Below are positions 1 to 7,531 of a DNA stretch of 64,000 nucleotides, in pieces; position 1 is the stretch's first letter; the number at the start of each line of letters is the position of its first letter. The DNA comes from an uncultured Clostridia bacterium. Its GTDB lineage: Bacteria > Bacillota > Clostridia > Lachnospirales > Lachnospiraceae. The stretch is taken from contig CALBKM010000025.1 of assembly GCA_937895705.1 (NCBI GenBank), positions 23,185 through 87,184 on the forward strand, written 5' to 3'. Below the pieces are notes generated by a model. That model had not been told where the DNA came from, did no database searches, and was given only the letters and a program-made list of their open reading frames with translations. Made by a program: the position numbers and the translations under genes.

Positions 1-1321
1 AATAGCAAGCCATGCCGCCCACTACATTGGATATCGGCTCTGCCATAAATACTCCCTTTACGCCGAAGCCTACCGGCGGCAATAATAACGTCAGCGGAAC
101 CACAATAATGGCTTTTCGAAGCAAAGAAAAGAAAATCGCATGCTTTGCATCTCCCACCGCCTGAAATACCGATTGTCCGGCAAATTGCAGCGCCATAAAC
201 ACGAAGCCGAAGAAATAAGTCTTTAACATCTCAATTCCCGGTTCTATCATTGCCGCTTCGTCCGAAAAAATGCCAAACCAGAACTTTGGAAATAAAAGAA
301 TCAAAATCCATGTTGCCATGGTATATGCCGCTCCTCCCCAGGTATTAAACCGTATGGCAGATTTTGCTCTGCCGTAGGACTTCGCTCCGTAATTAAAACT
401 GATAACCGGCTGGGCGCCGTTTACAATACCAAACACCGGAAGCATCACAATTTCTCTGATGGAATTGGTTACCGTCATAATCCCCACATAGGTATCACCA
501 CCGTAACTTTGCAACGTAGAGTTACACGCCACCTGTACCGCACAGGTGGTTCCCTGCATAATAAAATTGGCCGTACCCAATTTACAAATCTCTTTCGTAA
601 TTCGTTTACTGATTCCGATATTTTGCCCCCGGAGCCGAACCGCACCCTTCTTTCCGAACAAAAAACGCAATATCCAAATCGCAGACAACACTTGACTGAG
701 AACGGTAGCCAACGCCGCTCCGGCTACTCCCATATCAAGCACAAAGATAAACACCGGGTCTAACACAATGTTTGCCACCGCACCGATAACAACGGAACAC
801 ATCCCGATACGCGGAAATCCCTGGGCATTAATATAACCGTTCAGTCCCGTGGAAATCATGGAAAACACGGTACCGATCAAATAAATTTTTAAATACTCAC
901 TTGCATACACAAAGGACTCTTCACTGGCTCCGAACGCAAACAAAATCGGTTTGTGAAACGCATATCCCGCTGCCGTTAGAAATACGGAGCTGACCAGCAG
1001 TAGCAAAAAAGAGTTGCCCAGGATTTTCCCGGCCTCTTCCTCCTCTCCCCGTCCTCGTGCCATGGCAAACAAAGGTACGCCGCCGTTTCCGAACAATGCG
1101 GTGAAAGCCATGATTAAAGTTATCACCGGAAAGGTCAGTCCCACACCGGTTAATGCAAGGCTGTCTCCGTCCCCCATATGTCCCAAATAAATCCGATCCA
1201 CCACATTGTACAAAAGCTGTACCAGCTGCGCAATGGTTAGAGGCACTGCCTGCGCCACAATACACTTCCATACAGGGCCTTTTGAAAAATCAATTTTCGA
1301 TGTTCCTTGTTCTGCTTTCAT
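1..1321 (-). CDS. MATE family multidrug efflux transporter (3' end beyond window)
   Basis: Membrane antiporter of the MATE (multidrug and toxic compound extrusion) family, expected to export cationic compounds using a Na+ or H+ gradient. About 440 codons are visible and the frame is still open at the window edge, so the C-terminus is missing. The N-terminus carries the family's first-helix pattern (PLTIAQLVQLLYNVVDRIYLG), followed by many hydrophobic segments and a second half that repeats the fold. The ATG at 1321 follows a good ribosome site (AGGAAGTG). It is the third gene of a MarR-MATE-MATE operon, 46 bases after the preceding MATE gene. The substrate cannot be told from sequence. Confidence 0.93.
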   Translation of the reverse strand, partial: MKAEQGTSKIDFSKGPVWKCIVAQAVPLTIAQLVQLLYNVVDRIYLGHMGDGDSLALTGVGLTFPVITLIMAFTALFGNGGVPLFAMARGRGEEEEAGKILGNSFLLLLVSSVFLTAAGYAFHKPILFAFGASEESFVYASEYLKIYLIGTVFSMISTGLNGYINAQGFPRIGMCSVVIGAVANIVLDPVFIFVLDMGVAGAALATVLSQVLSAIWILRFLFGKKGAVRLRGQNIGISKRITKEICKLGTANFIMQGTTCAVQVACNSTLQSYGGDTYVGIMTVTNSIREIVMLPVFGIVNGAQPVISFNYGAKSYGRAKSAIRFNTWGGAAYTMATWILILLFPKFWFGIFSDEAAMIEPGIEMLKTYFFGFVFMALQFAGQSVFQAVGDAKHAIFFSLLRKAIIVVPLTLLLPPVGFGVKGVFMAEPISNVVGGMACY

Positions 1322-1367
1322 ATTCTTCACTTCCTACATATTATGCCGAGTTTTTCATCCTTATCTA

Positions 1368-2693
1368 TTATACACCCGACTCCCGGTTTCCTGCAAGAAA
1401 CTGTCGGTAAAAGATTCCACCCACCGTACTGGTGATTACTTCCGTTACCGGATAAGTCATCCAAAACCAGTTGAGTCCAAATCGGGAAAAAACATACCCC
1501 AACGGCACAAACAGCACTACGGTACGAATCACCGTAAGAAGTGCACTCTTTAACCCGTAGCCTACCGCCTGAAAGAACACCGGAAAAATCAAAGACGTTA
1601 CCATAGGCAGAAAGCTGACGCCCACAAAGCGAAATCCTATCTTGCCGATTTCAACCACCAGTGCATCTGCCGTAAATACACGAAGCATCTGCTCCGGAAT
1701 AAGTACAAAACAAAAGGTTCCCACCGCCATTAACACAAGTCCGAAACAAATTGCGGTCCGCAACGTTTTTTTGCAACGTTCTATATTTCCTGCCGCAAAA
1801 TTAAAGCTGACCACCGGCACAATACAGGTCTGCATCGCACTCAGCGGAATAAAGAAAAATGTCTGCCATTTATAATACAATCCCAACGCAGTTACCGCCT
1901 GATCGGAAAACGTCGCTAAAATCAGATTCAGTCCCAGTATGTAAAAGGTATACGCCGACTGCATTAAAATGTTCGGGATACCGAGACAAAAAATTTTCGC
2001 TATATGGTGCGGATACACACTCTTTGCCGGAGACTTTCGGAATCCCTTCCCCCATACAACAAGTGCCGCTACTACCTGTCCCGCTACGGTTGCAATCGCT
2101 GCTCCGGCAATTCCCAGTTCCGGGAGCCCGAACATACCGAAAATGAGCAGCGGGTCCAAAACAATATTGGTGATTGCTCCCGCTATCTGCGCCATCGTAG
2201 GCGTTTTCATATCGCCTTCCGACTGTAATATCTTCGTCCAGATACTTTCCAAAAACAATCCAAAACTGAATACACAAACAATCCTTCCATAGGTAATGAC
2301 GTCCTTTATTACCGCCTCTGACTCTGTAGACATCTTAGCATACGCCGGCATAATAAACCAGCAAACCAAGGCAAACAAAGCCCACAACACCACTGCAAGG
2401 GGGGTCCCCACACCGGCGTACTCTTCTGCTTCCTTCTTCTTACTCTGTCCCAGCTTAGCTGCCATGACCGTATTGATTCCCACGCCGGTGCCCACCGCCA
2501 ACGCAATCATCAGAAGCTGAAGAGGGTACACAATGGAAAGCGCAGTCAGTCCCGTCTCGGAATACCGTCCCACAAACAAACTGTCCACAATATTATAGAG
2601 TGCCTGAATCAACTGCGCTAGCATCACCGGCGGAGCTAATTTAAACAACACCTTGCTTATTTTTGCTTTTCCGAAAAAATCTGCCGCATCCAT
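1368..2693 (-). CDS. MATE family multidrug efflux transporter
   Basis: Complete 441-residue MATE transporter, the usual length for the family, with about 12 hydrophobic segments and the typical N-terminal pattern (PPVMLAQLIQALYNIVDSLF). The ATG lies one base after the stop of the upstream MarR gene and its ribosome site is inside that gene, so translation is probably coupled. It is paralogous to the next gene downstream (1-1321). Two adjacent MATE proteins under one regulator may differ in substrate; MATE transporters are usually thought to act as single chains, so a heteromeric pump is only a possibility. Confidence 0.95.
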   Translation of the reverse strand: MDAADFFGKAKISKVLFKLAPPVMLAQLIQALYNIVDSLFVGRYSETGLTALSIVYPLQLLMIALAVGTGVGINTVMAAKLGQSKKKEAEEYAGVGTPLAVVLWALFALVCWFIMPAYAKMSTESEAVIKDVITYGRIVCVFSFGLFLESIWTKILQSEGDMKTPTMAQIAGAITNIVLDPLLIFGMFGLPELGIAGAAIATVAGQVVAALVVWGKGFRKSPAKSVYPHHIAKIFCLGIPNILMQSAYTFYILGLNLILATFSDQAVTALGLYYKWQTFFFIPLSAMQTCIVPVVSFNFAAGNIERCKKTLRTAICFGLVLMAVGTFCFVLIPEQMLRVFTADALVVEIGKIGFRFVGVSFLPMVTSLIFPVFFQAVGYGLKSALLTVIRTVVLFVPLGYVFSRFGLNWFWMTYPVTEVITSTVGGIFYRQFLAGNRESGV

Positions 2694-2694
2694 A

Positions 2695-3144
2695 CTATCG
2701 TTCCCTCTTCTCTTCCAAAGCTTTGCCTAAGGCCTCGTCATATTCCAATAACAAATCGGTTAATACCTGCAATTTGTCAGCTCCCAGTCGTTCCACCGCA
2801 TCCGATTCCACAGTATTCAGGGATGTAAGAAACGGCATGGCATAGTTTTCGCCTTTTTCGGATAATACAAACGCCTTCTCACGGCCTTTGGAATATCTGC
2901 TACTTAACTCCAACAATCCATTCTTCCTCATCCCAGTAATCACATTGTTCATGGTCTGTCTCGGCAAAATATAACTGTCACAAATTTGCTTTTGTGTACA
3001 AAACCCCCTCTCACGAATCGTATACAATACAAGCATTTCATGATAGCTGATTCCATGAAGATTCGACCACTTGGAATAAATTCCCCTGAATTTAATAATC
3101 GCCCGGTTCACATCATTGAGTAAAGTAAGGGTTTCATTTTGCAT
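2695..3144 (-). CDS. MarR family transcriptional regulator
   Basis: Winged-helix DNA-binding repressor of the MarR family, 149 residues from the ATG at 3144. That start is preferred over upstream codons because GGAGGTG lies 5-8 bases before it. The recognition-helix region reads QKQICDSYILPRQTMNNVI and is followed by a basic wing (SSRYSKGREK), as in MarR proteins. It is the first gene of an operon with two MATE exporters, and a 9-bp inverted repeat overlaps its -10 box. The simplest reading is autorepression of the whole operon, relieved by a ligand, probably a toxic compound that the MATE proteins export. Confidence 0.93.
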   Translation of the reverse strand: MQNETLTLLNDVNRAIIKFRGIYSKWSNLHGISYHEMLVLYTIRERGFCTQKQICDSYILPRQTMNNVITGMRKNGLLELSSRYSKGREKAFVLSEKGENYAMPFLTSLNTVESDAVERLGADKLQVLTDLLLEYDEALGKALEEKRER

Positions 3145-3160
3145 ATTAACACCTCCGTTT

Positions 3161-3204
3161 ATAATCCCAAATGGGATTATACTCCGAGAGGACCACTTCG
3201 TCAA
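3161..3204 (-). promoter_or_regulatory. Sigma-A promoter with overlapping MarR-type palindrome
   Basis: On the minus strand TTGACG (3199-3204) and TATAAT (3176-3181) are separated by exactly 17 bases. The -10 box is the first part of a 20-bp inverted repeat (3161-3180) with 9-bp arms ATAATCCCA/TGGGATTAT around AA. A repressor bound there would block polymerase. It lies 17-36 bases upstream of the MarR start, the standard arrangement for MarR autoregulation. Confidence 0.85.
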
Positions 3205-3232
3205 TACCGGAATTTTCTCAACGTAGGAACAT

Positions 3233-4204
3233 TCAATTTTGCCACATCACTTTCTGTTCTTTGATTAACGGATATGTGTTCAGTTCCTTTCCTTGCAAAT
3301 CACACCGATGCATATCCACAGCATTGATAGTACGATTCTCGTAGGTAGTATAATAATAGATGCCTTTGTCTGTATTCATACAGGAAATATATGCAGTAAT
3401 CTCATAATTTCCATCCGGTAAACATGCACATCCTCGCTGTTGCTCCACCGCTCCGAGAATATGAAAAAACTGGCTGATACTTTCATTTTCGCCGTCCCCC
3501 GACACAGAATTCAGTTTCACAAAAGCCGCCCGCACAAACCGGGAAGCGGAAGACAAATCCCCCGGAAGACCGATGCCCCCCATTCCCCTGCTGTATGTCG
3601 TAAGCGAAACCGCTCCGAAGCGATTCTCCGGTGCCTGTGGCGTAAGATTGATATAGTCGCACAAATGAGTCATATGATAATCAAAGGTCGGATTGTTGGT
3701 TAACACCCCAATCGGATTCTCATAGATGTGGAGCCCGTCGGCCATGGATTCCACGGTAATGGCATCGTCTTTGTCCGCAATCATCCAATGAAGAGGCGAA
3801 AGAGGGAGTTTCTCACTGAAGTGAATATTGCACAGATTGATATCCCGAAGAAGCTTTTGCACCTCCTCCAGGTTCCTGCACTGTGATAATATCCACGGAA
3901 TAAACTCGAAAGGAGCAATGTTATCCTTTCCCTCCGTCACCGGAAAATAAACAGCATTTCCCGGAAAGTTCAGTCCCGCCATAGAAAGGCCGTACTCATT
4001 TGTCGCCTCATAGTACAACGGATAGTCCTCCGCTACCGTCGCCATACCGATGATGGCATAGTGATTCTTAATCGCTTCTTTCTTCCGGAATCTAAACTCG
4101 TAATTTCGAGGCGTCACCGTTACCTGTTCTTCATAAGTATATTCCAAATCTAAGGTACGTCCGAAGTAATGGTCTTTTGTTTTATAAGTGATAGCAGTGC
4201 ACAT
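3233..4204 (-). CDS. cbh: Bile salt hydrolase / choloylglycine hydrolase family (Ntn hydrolase)
   Basis: N-terminal-nucleophile amidase of the choloylglycine hydrolase family, 323 residues (family members are about 315-340). Met1 precedes Cys2, the nucleophile exposed after Met removal. Arg16, Asp19, Asn79, the NNP motif at 170-172 and the Arg in SRFVR (222-225) align with the known bile salt hydrolase active-site set (Cys2, Arg18, Asp21, Asn82, Asn175, Arg228). The SRGMGGIGLPGDLSS stretch is typical of bile salt hydrolases rather than penicillin V acylases. It should deconjugate glycine- or taurine-bile acids in the cytoplasm. The start follows AAAGGAGG. The gene appears monocistronic, behind a terminator. 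Confidence 0.93.
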   Translation of the reverse strand: MCTAITYKTKDHYFGRTLDLEYTYEEQVTVTPRNYEFRFRKKEAIKNHYAIIGMATVAEDYPLYYEATNEYGLSMAGLNFPGNAVYFPVTEGKDNIAPFEFIPWILSQCRNLEEVQKLLRDINLCNIHFSEKLPLSPLHWMIADKDDAITVESMADGLHIYENPIGVLTNNPTFDYHMTHLCDYINLTPQAPENRFGAVSLTTYSRGMGGIGLPGDLSSASRFVRAAFVKLNSVSGDGENESISQFFHILGAVEQQRGCACLPDGNYEITAYISCMNTDKGIYYYTTYENRTINAVDMHRCDLQGKELNTYPLIKEQKVMWQN

Positions 4205-4218
4205 GGAATCCTCCTTTA

Positions 4219-4239
4219 ACTTTGCCTACACGCAAAAAG
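4219..4239. repeat. 21-bp repeat, second copy at 48174-48194
   Basis: The 21-bp sequence running from ACTTTGCC to GCAAAAAG is identical at 4219-4239 and 48174-48194. Both copies directly abut a terminator hairpin on the same side. At 48 kb it is one arm of a larger palindromic element (CGTGTAGGC paired with GCCTACACG). It is a candidate end of a dispersed intergenic repeat family. Confidence 0.6.
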
Positions 4240-4263
4240 GACTGCCTTTTGGCAGTCCCTTTT
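4234..4263 (-). terminator. Rho-independent terminator after the GNAT gene
   Basis: 8-bp stem GGACTGCC/GGCAGTCC with a 4-base loop, followed by TTTTT on the minus strand. It separates the GNAT gene at 4301-4720 from the bile salt hydrolase gene. A-rich/T-rich flanks on both sides could let it work both ways. Confidence 0.85.
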
Positions 4264-4300
4264 CTTCCAGTATCTTCGATTTTTATAGAAACAATACACT

Positions 4301-4720
4301 CTATATCGCCTTTTCTAAGAACAACTCCATCGGCTGTTCGTAACCGGAAACTGTCGGCACAAAGCCCCCGCAGTCCTTATATCCCAGTTTCCGATAAAAG
4401 TGTTGGGCATCCTCATCCGCCTGAGTCGAAGTAAGCACCATACCGTAACCCTTTTCTTTCATGTCGGCTTCCCAGTACTCCATTAACATCCTTCCGTAGC
4501 CCTTCTTCTGATACGCCCAATCCACAAAAAGCAAGGTACAAAAAGGAGTGTTATCCCAGAAAAAATTATAGCGCAATAACCCGACCTGTTTACCATCCGC
4601 TTCTAACACATAGCCTCGCCTGTCGCGAACTTTATTTGCAAACTCCTCCTCCGGTAAATGCTTATCAAGGCTGTACCAGAAGTTCTTGTCATCTAACGTC
4701 ATATATCGAATCTCTGTCAT
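4301..4720 (-). CDS. GNAT family N-acetyltransferase
   Basis: Acetyl-CoA-dependent N-acetyltransferase of the GNAT superfamily, about 139 residues from ATG 4720. A TTG at 4747 would add nine residues, but its upstream region lacks a ribosome site, whereas GAGGAAAG lies upstream of the ATG. Motif A is visible as LFVDWAYQKKGYGRMLM (acetyl-CoA pyrophosphate loop Q-K-K-G-Y-G), and motif B as AQHFYRKLGYKDCG. The acceptor is not predictable. It appears to stand alone, followed by a terminator. Confidence 0.9.
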   Translation of the reverse strand: MTEIRYMTLDDKNFWYSLDKHLPEEEFANKVRDRRGYVLEADGKQVGLLRYNFFWDNTPFCTLLFVDWAYQKKGYGRMLMEYWEADMKEKGYGMVLTSTQADEDAQHFYRKLGYKDCGGFVPTVSGYEQPMELFLEKAI

Positions 4721-4760
4721 CTCTATTCTCAAACTCTCTTTCCTCAAAAAAACCGTTCAC

Positions 4761-4985
4761 TTACCGATGCGACTTCTTGGATTCCTTTACCTTTGGGATA
4801 TCCTCTCTGTTTATCCATTCCTCGGTATAGCCGCAACTACAGCAAATATAGCGGTTCACCATTACTGCGAAAAAAATAGTTGCACCGATTATAATATTAT
4901 TTCCGGCACCACCCGACCCGCAGTAACCATCCACAATTACAATATCGCTCCCGTTACACTTCGGACAAATTCTTTGACTTTTCAT
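4761..4985 (-). CDS. Small zinc-ribbon protein with a hydrophobic segment
   Basis: 74-residue protein of unknown function. Two CxxC pairs (CPKC near residue 8 and CCSC near 50) would form a zinc ribbon. Between them lies a glycine-rich then hydrophobic stretch (IIIGATIFFAVMV), so the protein may be attached to the membrane. The C-terminus is Lys-rich. A strong ribosome site (TAGGAGGAGAG) precedes ATG 4985, which argues that this short gene is real. The downstream GNAT gene begins 40 bases later and could share its transcript. Confidence 0.7.
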   Translation of the reverse strand: MKSQRICPKCNGSDIVIVDGYCGSGGAGNNIIIGATIFFAVMVNRYICCSCGYTEEWINREDIPKVKESKKSHR

Positions 4986-5026
4986 ATAACTCTCCTCCTA
5001 TTTATCTTTCATTTATCATCCGTAAC

Positions 5027-5671
5027 TTAGATAGACATATCCAAAATCGCTCCGCCCACATTGCCGGAATATTTTACAAAATACTGAACCTTGGACAAGT
5101 CTACATTGCCCATGTCCACTTCCACCACATTGGCTTCCTGCGCCTTGGCAAACTCCGCAGATTTCTCGCCCATACTTGACGCAAGCTCATTGGACTCCTC
5201 GCAAAGCTTGTCCATTTTCTTGCGGAATTCCTCTTCTTCCTCTTCGTCCCACAAAGATTCTTTTTTGTGACGTTCCGCCTGTATGGCTATGGTCTGGGCC
5301 ATCTTTGCCGCCTGATACAAATCACCGTCATACTCCATGACCTTTTGCTCATCGCTTGGCGGAACAATGTCTCCCTTTGACATTGCACGGACCACCGCCA
5401 TAATTTTAGCTTCGTCTATAGCCTGCTTTTCTTTGGCCGCGATTTGCGTCTTCTCCGCCGCCATATTGGCCTCCGCAAACAGCATGGCGTTGTACTTCTC
5501 CCGATCCTTTAGCAACTGTTTCCGGGACGCCTCCGTCAAAATCAGCTCACTGCCTTCTTCAGTCTTAATAAGCTCCGCATTCTGCGCATTTAACGCCTCA
5601 TGTCCCTTCGGAATCCGATAAGCCTCGTAGGTATGAAGATAGCTCGACATATTGTTGCTTACACTACTCAT
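5027..5671 (-). CDS. Conserved-looking hypothetical protein, possibly flagellar regulon
   Basis: 214 residues from ATG 5671, chosen because AAAGGAGGG lies just upstream; an in-frame start at 5716 has none. The protein is soluble, has no signal peptide, and is rich in Ala, Glu, Lys and Gln. Helical, coiled-coil-like stretches span about 45-90 and 120-190, with a run of acidic residues (DEEEEEE) near 170. I do not recognise a domain. About 100 bases upstream is GCCGATAT, the sigma-28 (SigD) -10 consensus of Gram-positive motility genes. Together with flagellin and two chemotaxis receptors in this window, that hints at a motility-linked role. Confidence 0.72.
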   Translation of the reverse strand: MSSVSNNMSSYLHTYEAYRIPKGHEALNAQNAELIKTEEGSELILTEASRKQLLKDREKYNAMLFAEANMAAEKTQIAAKEKQAIDEAKIMAVVRAMSKGDIVPPSDEQKVMEYDGDLYQAAKMAQTIAIQAERHKKESLWDEEEEEEFRKKMDKLCEESNELASSMGEKSAEFAKAQEANVVEVDMGNVDLSKVQYFVKYSGNVGGAILDMSI

Positions 5672-5769
5672 AGTTTTGCCCTCCTTTGCAAACACGGTAA
5701 AAGAACATCCTTTCACCGGATTCGAAACTTACGGGAACTCCGTTTCCCGCAGAAGTTATCTTATCTACT

Positions 5770-5797
5770 ATATCGGCAAAAAGGAAAGAAAAGTATA
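5770..5797 (-). promoter_or_regulatory. Candidate sigma-28 (SigD) promoter
   Basis: The minus strand has GCCGATAT (5770-5777), identical to the SigD -10 consensus. A weak -35-like TATA lies at 5794-5797 (16-base gap; the consensus is TAAA with 15). No sigma-A -10 box is obvious nearby. It precedes the 214-residue hypothetical gene. The poor -35 is the main doubt. Confidence 0.45.
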
Positions 5798-5804
5798 GGC
5801 TTAT

Positions 5805-6257
5805 CTAAGAAAGCTCTGAAGTAATCAGCACTTCCATCAACCAATGTGTCTCCGTTTCACCGTACTTTTTAAAGCCCAACCTCTGATACAGCTCTCGTGC
5901 CGGGTTCTCCCGAAAGGTCTGCAAATGCACTCTGCGTCCTTTGTTTTCTTCCAAAACCTTAGTTATAATTCGGGTAGCGATACCCTTCCCCCGATATTCC
6001 GGCATAATTGCAATCAGATCAATAAACGCATCTCCCTTTTCATCATAGAAGAAGTTGAAAATGCCCGCATCCTTCCCTTCACATTGAATGATATGCATAT
6101 CCGGCTGATGAGCCGCCAGTTCCTTTTTAATAATATCCGTCTGCACGGCCTCGTTCCAGCCGTACAACGTTTCAATGTACCACCGGATAGACTTTTCCTT
6201 TAACTCTAAAAGAAACGGAATATCGGCGTCGTTACAAGCTCGAAATGTGTAATCCAT
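5805..6257 (-). CDS. GNAT family N-acetyltransferase
   Basis: 150-residue acetyltransferase. ATG 6257 is taken as the start because AGGAGGG precedes it, rather than an upstream codon at 6275. The acetyl-CoA binding motif A is clear: IDLIAIMPEYRGKGIATRII (R-G-K-G-I-A). It is followed by the motif B region ENPARELYQRLGFKKYGETE near the C-terminus. The substrate is unknown. It is not obviously in an operon with the sigma-28-linked gene, whose promoter lies between the two. Confidence 0.92.
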   Translation of the reverse strand: MDYTFRACNDADIPFLLELKEKSIRWYIETLYGWNEAVQTDIIKKELAAHQPDMHIIQCEGKDAGIFNFFYDEKGDAFIDLIAIMPEYRGKGIATRIITKVLEENKGRRVHLQTFRENPARELYQRLGFKKYGETETHWLMEVLITSELS

Positions 6258-6346
6258 AAATCGCCCTCCTATCACTTTTTCCGTTATATTAGCCCCTATT
6301 ATACACCTGTTTCATTCTCTGTCAATGACAACTTCATAAAATATAC

Positions 6347-6384
6347 AAAAGGACCTGTCGGTTCATACCGGCAAGTCCTTTTCG
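6347..6384. terminator. Bidirectional terminator
   Basis: 11-position stem 6351-6361/6368-6378 with one mismatch and a 6-base loop. Four T follow on the plus side (then CGTTTT) and TTTT on the minus side. It ends the short ORF at 6399-6503. The stem belongs to the GGAC-TGCC-like terminator family that recurs in this window. Confidence 0.8.
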
Positions 6385-6398
6385 TTTTAAACCACTAT

Positions 6399-6503
6399 TT
6401 ACTGTTTTCTCACTATTCTCTGCTTAAATGCCTTGATTCTCTGTCCGTGACGACCGGTAGCAGTGATTCCGCAGATTAACATTCCGATCTTTTGTTGATT
6501 CAT
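6399..6503 (-). CDS. Possible 34-residue small protein
   Basis: Short ORF MNQQKIGMLICGITATGRHG... of 34 codons, ending in a very basic tail (KAFKQRIVRKQ). It is supported by an excellent ribosome site (GGAGGAGGAAAAGG) before ATG 6503 and by a terminator just after its stop. I do not recognise it. A short hydrophobic start and basic C-terminus would suit a membrane-associated small protein or a regulatory peptide. The ribosome site and terminator are the only support, so it could also be part of a non-coding transcript. Confidence 0.4.
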   Translation of the reverse strand: MNQQKIGMLICGITATGRHGQRIKAFKQRIVRKQ

Positions 6504-6635
6504 AGAATCCTTTTCCTCCTCCACCTGAAATTGTAACAAATACTTTGCAAAACAAACACGACACAAAGCGAGAAATGCCGTATTTATCGCAACCGGACAC
6601 CTCATGTCCGGTCTTAAATTCAAATAAACTATGCC

Positions 6636-7421
6636 TTACTGCAACAGTGACGGAAACATCTTCACCGCCAATATCGCCGCTCCAATGACAAGTAACACCA
6701 CACCTACCACACGGTTCAATGTTTTTGCGGAGGCTTTATTGGCAATCCTTGCGGCAATCCGCGCCCATAAAAACGTAGATACCACACACACCGCCAGGCA
6801 GAATACATCCGGCATACCGTCAATGGCAAAATGACTGGCCGCTCCGGTGAATGCGGTAAAAGCCATCACAAATACGCTGGTTCCCACTGCCGTCTTAAGC
6901 TCATAGCCAAGCACCGTAGTCAGCACCAGAAGCATCATCATTCCGCCGCCGGCACCTACAAATCCGCAAATAAAACCGATTAAGCATCCCGTAAGAACGG
7001 ACCGAAGCACTCTCTGCTTTGCATCCAAGGCATTCATGCTTTCCTTGGTGGTCATTACCGGTTTTAAGATAAACTTTACTCCAAGAAGCATGGTCATCAC
7101 CACGGAAAAACTGCCCATGGTAGTATTCGGCACCTTACTGGACACAAAACTTCCGATTGCCGTAAACAACAATACAAACACCATCATCACCACACCGTTT
7201 TTGATGTCCAGGTTCTTATTCTTCCCATAGGTGTAGGCACTGACACCGCTGGCCAGTACGTCACTGGCAAGGGCAATACCCACCGCCTCGTAAGCCGGCA
7301 TTCCCAAAAACGTAATCAACATCGGGCTGATAGCGGCCGCCGCACTCATTCCGGCAAATCCGGTACCGAGCCCCGCCGCAATTCCCGCGATAAAACATAT
7401 AATAAAATCAAAAAGTTCCAT
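6636..7421 (-). CDS. TSUP/TauE-SafE family sulfite or organosulfur exporter
   Basis: Integral membrane protein of the TSUP (TauE/SafE, DUF81) family, about 261 residues from ATG 7421, with AGGAAGG upstream. About eight hydrophobic helices form two repeats. The family's glycine-rich pattern appears in both halves (GIAAGLGTGFAGMSAAAAISP and LIGFICGFVGAGGGMMMLLV). Members export sulfite, sulfoacetate or related anions; the substrate here is not known. The gene stands alone behind a promoter at 7455-7484, with paired repeats upstream that could bind a regulator. Confidence 0.9.
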   Translation of the reverse strand: MELFDFIICFIAGIAAGLGTGFAGMSAAAAISPMLITFLGMPAYEAVGIALASDVLASGVSAYTYGKNKNLDIKNGVVMMVFVLLFTAIGSFVSSKVPNTTMGSFSVVMTMLLGVKFILKPVMTTKESMNALDAKQRVLRSVLTGCLIGFICGFVGAGGGMMMLLVLTTVLGYELKTAVGTSVFVMAFTAFTGAASHFAIDGMPDVFCLAVCVVSTFLWARIAARIANKASAKTLNRVVGVVLLVIGAAILAVKMFPSLLQ

Positions 7422-7454
7422 ACTTCTGTTTCCTTCCTGCTGCTTAATACAGGA

Positions 7455-7524
7455 ATTGTACCACAAAAGTATGGAACCTAGCAACTGTCTCTCTATGAAA
7501 TATGTCTTATAGTTCTATGAAATA
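7455..7524 (-). promoter_or_regulatory. Promoter of the TSUP gene with upstream direct repeats
   Basis: TTGCTA (7479-7484) and TACAAT (7455-7460) are 18 bases apart on the minus strand. Two copies of ATATTTCATAGA lie directly upstream, spaced 22 bases (about two helix turns). They resemble an activator or repressor double site, but the regulator is unknown. Confidence 0.55.
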
Positions 7525-7531
7525 TTTCTAA

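Noticed and set aside
1368..2693. Second MATE gene as an assembly duplicate of the first
   Set aside because: The two proteins differ throughout in sequence, so they are paralogues, not a repeated segment.
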